Shown: positions 5,412 through 7,833 of the stretch, piece by piece | Layout: every line of letters starts with the position of its first letter | Numbering within the stretch: the first letter of the stretch is position 1 | NCBI GenBank assembly: GCA_030602665.1 | Contig: JAUVZE010000047.1 | Location: 1-7,833 of the forward strand | Reading direction: 5' to 3' | DNA length: 7,833 nt | DNA from: Dehalococcoidia bacterium | GTDB taxonomy: Bacteria; Chloroflexota; Dehalococcoidia; Dehalococcoidales; JAUVZE01 | Notes under the pieces: generated by a model | The model's input: only the letters and a program-made list of their open reading frames with translations | Databases searched by the model: none | What the model was told of the DNA's origin: nothing | Translations under genes and position numbers: made by a program

Positions 5412-5951
5412 ATGAGTTCTCAACCTAAACTACATACTCTCTTCCGTAGAGATGAGATAGAAGCCACGGTTAAGAGACTAGCGGCTGAAATTAGAGGTGA
5501 TTATTACGGTAAGTACCCTCTTTTGATAGGTGTTCTTAAAGGCTCCTTTATGTTTATGGCTGACCTCATTCGGCTTCTTGATTTCCCGCTGGAAGTGGAG
5601 TTTATACGGCTATCCAGCTATGGTCGGGGCAGGCAGACTTCGGGAAGGATTAAGGTGGTGCAGGGTCCTCGCTCTGAAGTTAAAGGCAGGGAGGTATTGG
5701 TGATTGAAGATATTGTGGATACCGGTCTTACTACTTCTTTCCTGCTGGATTACTTGCGGAAGAAAAAGCCCGCCTCACTGAAGCTCTGTGCCCTGACGGA
5801 CAAGCCGTCCCGGCGACGGATTCCGGTTACCATTGATTATCTGGGTTTCACTGTCCCTGATAAGTTTTTAGTCGGCTATGGCTTGGATTGGGATGAAAGA
5901 TTTCGTAATCTACCCGACATACATGTGTTAGAGGGTGACATACACTTCTAG
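5412..5951 (+). CDS. hpt: Hypoxanthine phosphoribosyltransferase
   Basis: The enzyme salvages hypoxanthine (and often guanine) by joining it to PRPP, giving IMP or GMP in the cytoplasm. The PRPP-binding signature is clear at residues 95-108, VLVIEDIVDTGLTTS, with acidic Glu99/Asp100 and the catalytic Asp103. LKGSFMF (about 42-48) is the conserved pyrophosphate loop, SSYG follows near 68-71, and PDKFLVGYGLDWDE near the C-terminus is the purine- and metal-binding part. The 179-residue length is normal. CAGGT lies a few bases before the ATG, but the candidate promoter would place transcription start only about five bases upstream. The gene is divergent from the hydrolase and converges on the HD gene with one base between stops. 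With the nearby adenine deaminase it forms a route from adenine to IMP. Confidence 0.95.
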   Translation: MSSQPKLHTLFRRDEIEATVKRLAAEIRGDYYGKYPLLIGVLKGSFMFMADLIRLLDFPLEVEFIRLSSYGRGRQTSGRIKVVQGPRSEVKGREVLVIEDIVDTGLTTSFLLDYLRKKKPASLKLCALTDKPSRRRIPVTIDYLGFTVPDKFLVGYGLDWDERFRNLPDIHVLEGDIHF

Positions 5952-5952
5952 C

Positions 5953-6519
5953 CTACAACCCTATTCTGTCGGCTACCTGGCGCATCCCCATAATGACATC
6001 AGTGACCAGGTCTTTTAGCTCTACCCCTAACATTGCCGTCCCCTTTTCAATCACCGAGCGATTAACACCGGCAGCAAATGACTTATCTTTCCACTTCTTC
6101 ATTACTGACTTTGCCTCAAGGTCAGCCACGCTCTTTGATGGTCGGATTATGGCTACCGCGGTGATAAGCCCGGTTAGTTCGTCAATGGTATACAATGCCT
6201 TCTCTAGGTTGGTTTGAGGCTCGACGTCACTACATATTCCCCAGCCATGAGAGACAATCGCTCGTATGTATTCCTCGGGCCAACCTCGTTCCTCTAATAT
6301 CTCTCGGGCTTTGCTGCAGTGCTGCTCGGGAAAGCGTTCATAGTCTAGGTCATGCATTAGCCCAACGATTCCCCACTTCTCCTCATCTTCACCCAGCTTT
6401 TGCGCCATATAACGCATCACTCCCTCAACAGTGTAGGCGTGCTTGAGCAGGCTCTCACTCTGGTTAAATTCCTTAAACAGTGATAGCGCTTCATCGTATG
6501 TCGGTGTGTGTGTTTGCAT
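5953..6519 (-). CDS. HD-domain phosphohydrolase-like protein
   Basis: The 188-residue protein belongs to the HD superfamily of metal-dependent phosphohydrolases. Candidate metal ligands are His27 (LLKHAYTVEGVM), His56-Asp57 (GLMHDLDYE), His67 (PEQH), His91 (IVSHGWG) and Asp113 (YTIDELTGL), an order usual for this group. The substrate is unknown; relatives include nucleotidases and hydrolases that are often annotated only as HDIG-domain proteins. There is no signal peptide or membrane segment. The ATG at 6519 is supported by AAGGGGG about nine bases upstream. It lies between hpt and ade on the opposite strand, so a nucleotide-related function would fit, but that is inference from position. Its stop is one base from the hpt stop, with no terminator between. 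Confidence 0.88.
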   Translation of the reverse strand: MQTHTPTYDEALSLFKEFNQSESLLKHAYTVEGVMRYMAQKLGEDEEKWGIVGLMHDLDYERFPEQHCSKAREILEERGWPEEYIRAIVSHGWGICSDVEPQTNLEKALYTIDELTGLITAVAIIRPSKSVADLEAKSVMKKWKDKSFAAGVNRSVIEKGTAMLGVELKDLVTDVIMGMRQVADRIGL

Positions 6520-6772
6520 TCTGCTGCCCCCTTACCGGTGTTTTGTCTGCCGGGGTCTATACATCATTGGCTTGACCTGAGTCACTACCAACCGTAACTA
6601 TCCCCGGTTCAGGCAATATTGTAGACTGTTGACTTCAGAATGGCAAGAGATGACTATCACTAACAGGTAAAGCCCGGTTAAGTAAATCCTCAGCGTGCCC
6701 AGGTGTTGCCCCCAGCTTTCACATGTAGTAGACTGAAAGCACATATTTTACTATTTATTGGGGTGACGAAGG
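6520..6772. other. Divergent intergenic region between the HD gene and adenine deaminase
   Basis: No ORF is supported here. A weak minus-strand promoter for the HD gene may be GTGACT (6580-6585) with TATAGA (6556-6561), spacing 18. On the plus strand TTGACT at 6629-6634 could be a -35 for ade, but the -10 at the right distance (GACTAT) is poor. AACCG/CGGTT (6590-6594 with 6605-6609) and the palindrome CAATATTG (6614-6621) are small symmetric elements. I looked for a purine riboswitch before ade and did not recognise one. Confidence 0.35.
6715..6740 (+). promoter_or_regulatory. Hairpin in the ade leader
   Basis: GCTTTCA (6715-6721) and TGAAAGC (6734-6740) form a perfect 7-bp stem with a 12-base loop, about 32 bases before the ade start. 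The following bases are AT-rich but not a clean T-run. It could be a weak terminator or an RNA control element for ade. Confidence 0.3.
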
Positions 6773-7833
6773 TTGATAGCAGCCAAGCTAGCTAGTCTAA
6801 TCTCGGTAGCTAAAGGGGAGCTTCCGGCTGACCTTCTCCTGGCTAATGCTAAAGTGGTGAATGTCTTTACTGGCGAGATTGAGCCGGGCAATGTGGCTAT
6901 TTGTGGTGATAGGATTGCCGGGGTAGGGGATTATCACCAGGCTAAGCAGGTAGTGGATTTGAGTGGTAAGTATTTAGCTCCCGGTCTTATCAATGGGCAT
7001 ACTCACCTGGAAAGTTCAATGCTTGATATTGCTCAATATGCCCGGGCAGTAGTGCCCCGGGGCACGCTGGCAGTGGTTACTGACCTCCATGAGATAGCTA
7101 ATGTCTCTGGTTTAGACGGTATAAGGTATGTCTTGGACTGCGCCCGCCGCCTGCCCCTGGAGCTTTTCTTAATGGCACCCTCCTGTGTACCGGCTACCCA
7201 CCTGGAGACATCGGGAGCTAGCATAAGCTCTGAGGATATTCGTCAGGTTATCAGGTGGAGAGGCGTTATTGGGCTGGGGGAGGTAATGAATTTCCCCGGT
7301 GTGCTTAGCGGTGATGTCAGTGTGCTGAGCAAGATTAACCTAGCCCGAGGCAAGGTTGTTGATGGACATGCCCCCGGTGTTACCGGGAAAGACCTTAGTG
7401 CCTATATTGCCGCTGGCATTTATTCTGACCATGAATCCATTTCTCTGGACGAAGCCAGAGAGAAATTAAGGCAAGGTATGTATGTCATGATTAGAGAGGG
7501 CTCTTCAGAGAAAAATCTGGATGCCTTACTGCCTTTGGTTACCGATAAGACCTATAAAAGGTGCCTGTTTGTGGTTGATGACCGTAGCTGTGCTGACCTG
7601 CTCAGGGATGGTGATATTGATGCCGTGGTACGGAAGGCAATTCGTCTTGGTCTTGACCCGGTGCGGGCGATTCAACTAGCAACCATCAATCCCGCCGAGT
7701 ATTTCAAACTTGACCAGCTGGGGGCGATAGCCCCTGGTTACCTAGCCAACTTAATTGTGCTTGGTGAATTATCTAGCCTTAAGGTAGAGATGGTCTTTTA
7801 TCGGGGCCGTCTGGTAGCTAGGGAAGGGAAGCC
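6773..7833 (+). CDS. ade: Adenine deaminase (partial, 3' end outside window)
   Basis: The enzyme removes the amino group of adenine to give hypoxanthine and ammonia; it is a metal-dependent amidohydrolase of the AdeC type. The visible 353 residues of about 570 carry the family landmarks: GELPADLLLANAKVVNVFTG, the metal pair HTH at 76-78 in NGHTHLESS, LHEIANV with His106 (most members have PHEIAN), MAPSCVPAT, GLGEVMNFPGV, DGHAPG (His199), SDHES (His220), MIREGSS, VDDR, then ATINPAEYF and GAIAPGYLANLIVLG. The start is TTG at 6773: an in-frame TGA at 6764-6766 excludes anything longer, and the N-terminal residues align with the family start. GGGGTG precedes it by about nine bases. The C-terminal domain lies beyond the window. 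Its product, hypoxanthine, is the substrate of Hpt encoded just upstream. Confidence 0.93.
   Translation, partial: MIAAKLASLISVAKGELPADLLLANAKVVNVFTGEIEPGNVAICGDRIAGVGDYHQAKQVVDLSGKYLAPGLINGHTHLESSMLDIAQYARAVVPRGTLAVVTDLHEIANVSGLDGIRYVLDCARRLPLELFLMAPSCVPATHLETSGASISSEDIRQVIRWRGVIGLGEVMNFPGVLSGDVSVLSKINLARGKVVDGHAPGVTGKDLSAYIAAGIYSDHESISLDEAREKLRQGMYVMIREGSSEKNLDALLPLVTDKTYKRCLFVVDDRSCADLLRDGDIDAVVRKAIRLGLDPVRAIQLATINPAEYFKLDQLGAIAPGYLANLIVLGELSSLKVEMVFYRGRLVAREGK

Noticed and set aside
6520..6772. Purine riboswitch upstream of ade
   Set aside because: I could not find the conserved three-way junction core; only simple hairpins are present.
7033..7224. Minus-strand ORF opposite ade
   Set aside because: Shadow of the adenine deaminase frame.
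1..7833. CRISPR array, insertion sequence or transposase
   Set aside because: No regularly spaced repeats, terminal inverted repeats with a transposase, or transposase motifs were seen.

Overview
The window is ordinary bacterial chromosome of medium GC (about 45-50% in the lines I counted by hand), with Shine-Dalgarno sites on most genes. The gene set fits an anaerobe with defence against oxygen: Fe-type superoxide dismutase, a tandem ferritin-like protein, cysteine desulfidase-like and cysteine synthase genes, and purine salvage. My best guess is a Dehalococcoidia-like Chloroflexota genome. This rests on general resemblance of the proteins only; a clostridial or deltaproteobacterial host is not excluded.

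Layout. Positions 1-140 hold the tail of an unidentified reading frame and the 3' half of a tRNA-Gly(TCC) with no 5' half. That is the usual appearance of one end of an element integrated into a tRNA gene. Positions 141-311 carry inverted repeats but no gene. Positions 312-2639 (minus strand) form an amino-acid and sulfur block: an apparently intact cysteine synthase, the 3' third of serine hydroxymethyltransferase joined out of frame to the 5' end of a class I aminotransferase, and a cysteine desulfidase-like gene that has lost its middle in frame. Positions 2741-4182 (minus) are a two-gene oxidative-stress operon, tandem ferritin then Fe-SOD. A membrane-anchored alpha/beta hydrolase (minus, about 4325-5191) is divergent from hypoxanthine phosphoribosyltransferase (plus, 5412-5951). 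The latter converges, with one base between, on an HD-domain phosphohydrolase (minus, 5953-6519). From 6773 a plus-strand adenine deaminase with a TTG start runs off the right end.

How the genes may work together. Adenine deaminase makes hypoxanthine and Hpt turns it into IMP, so the right part encodes a two-step adenine salvage route. The ferritin would hold iron while the SOD removes superoxide. On the left, cysteine synthesis (CysK) and cysteine breakdown (CyuA-like) lie on either side of a deletion scar.

I found no clear new system. The most noteworthy signals are the tRNA-Gly half-site, the out-of-frame aminotransferase/SHMT chimera, and the mini-CyuA that keeps both cysteine-bearing ends but lacks about 250 residues in between. 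These may be real genome decay next to an integration site or metagenome assembly artefacts, which the sequence alone cannot decide.
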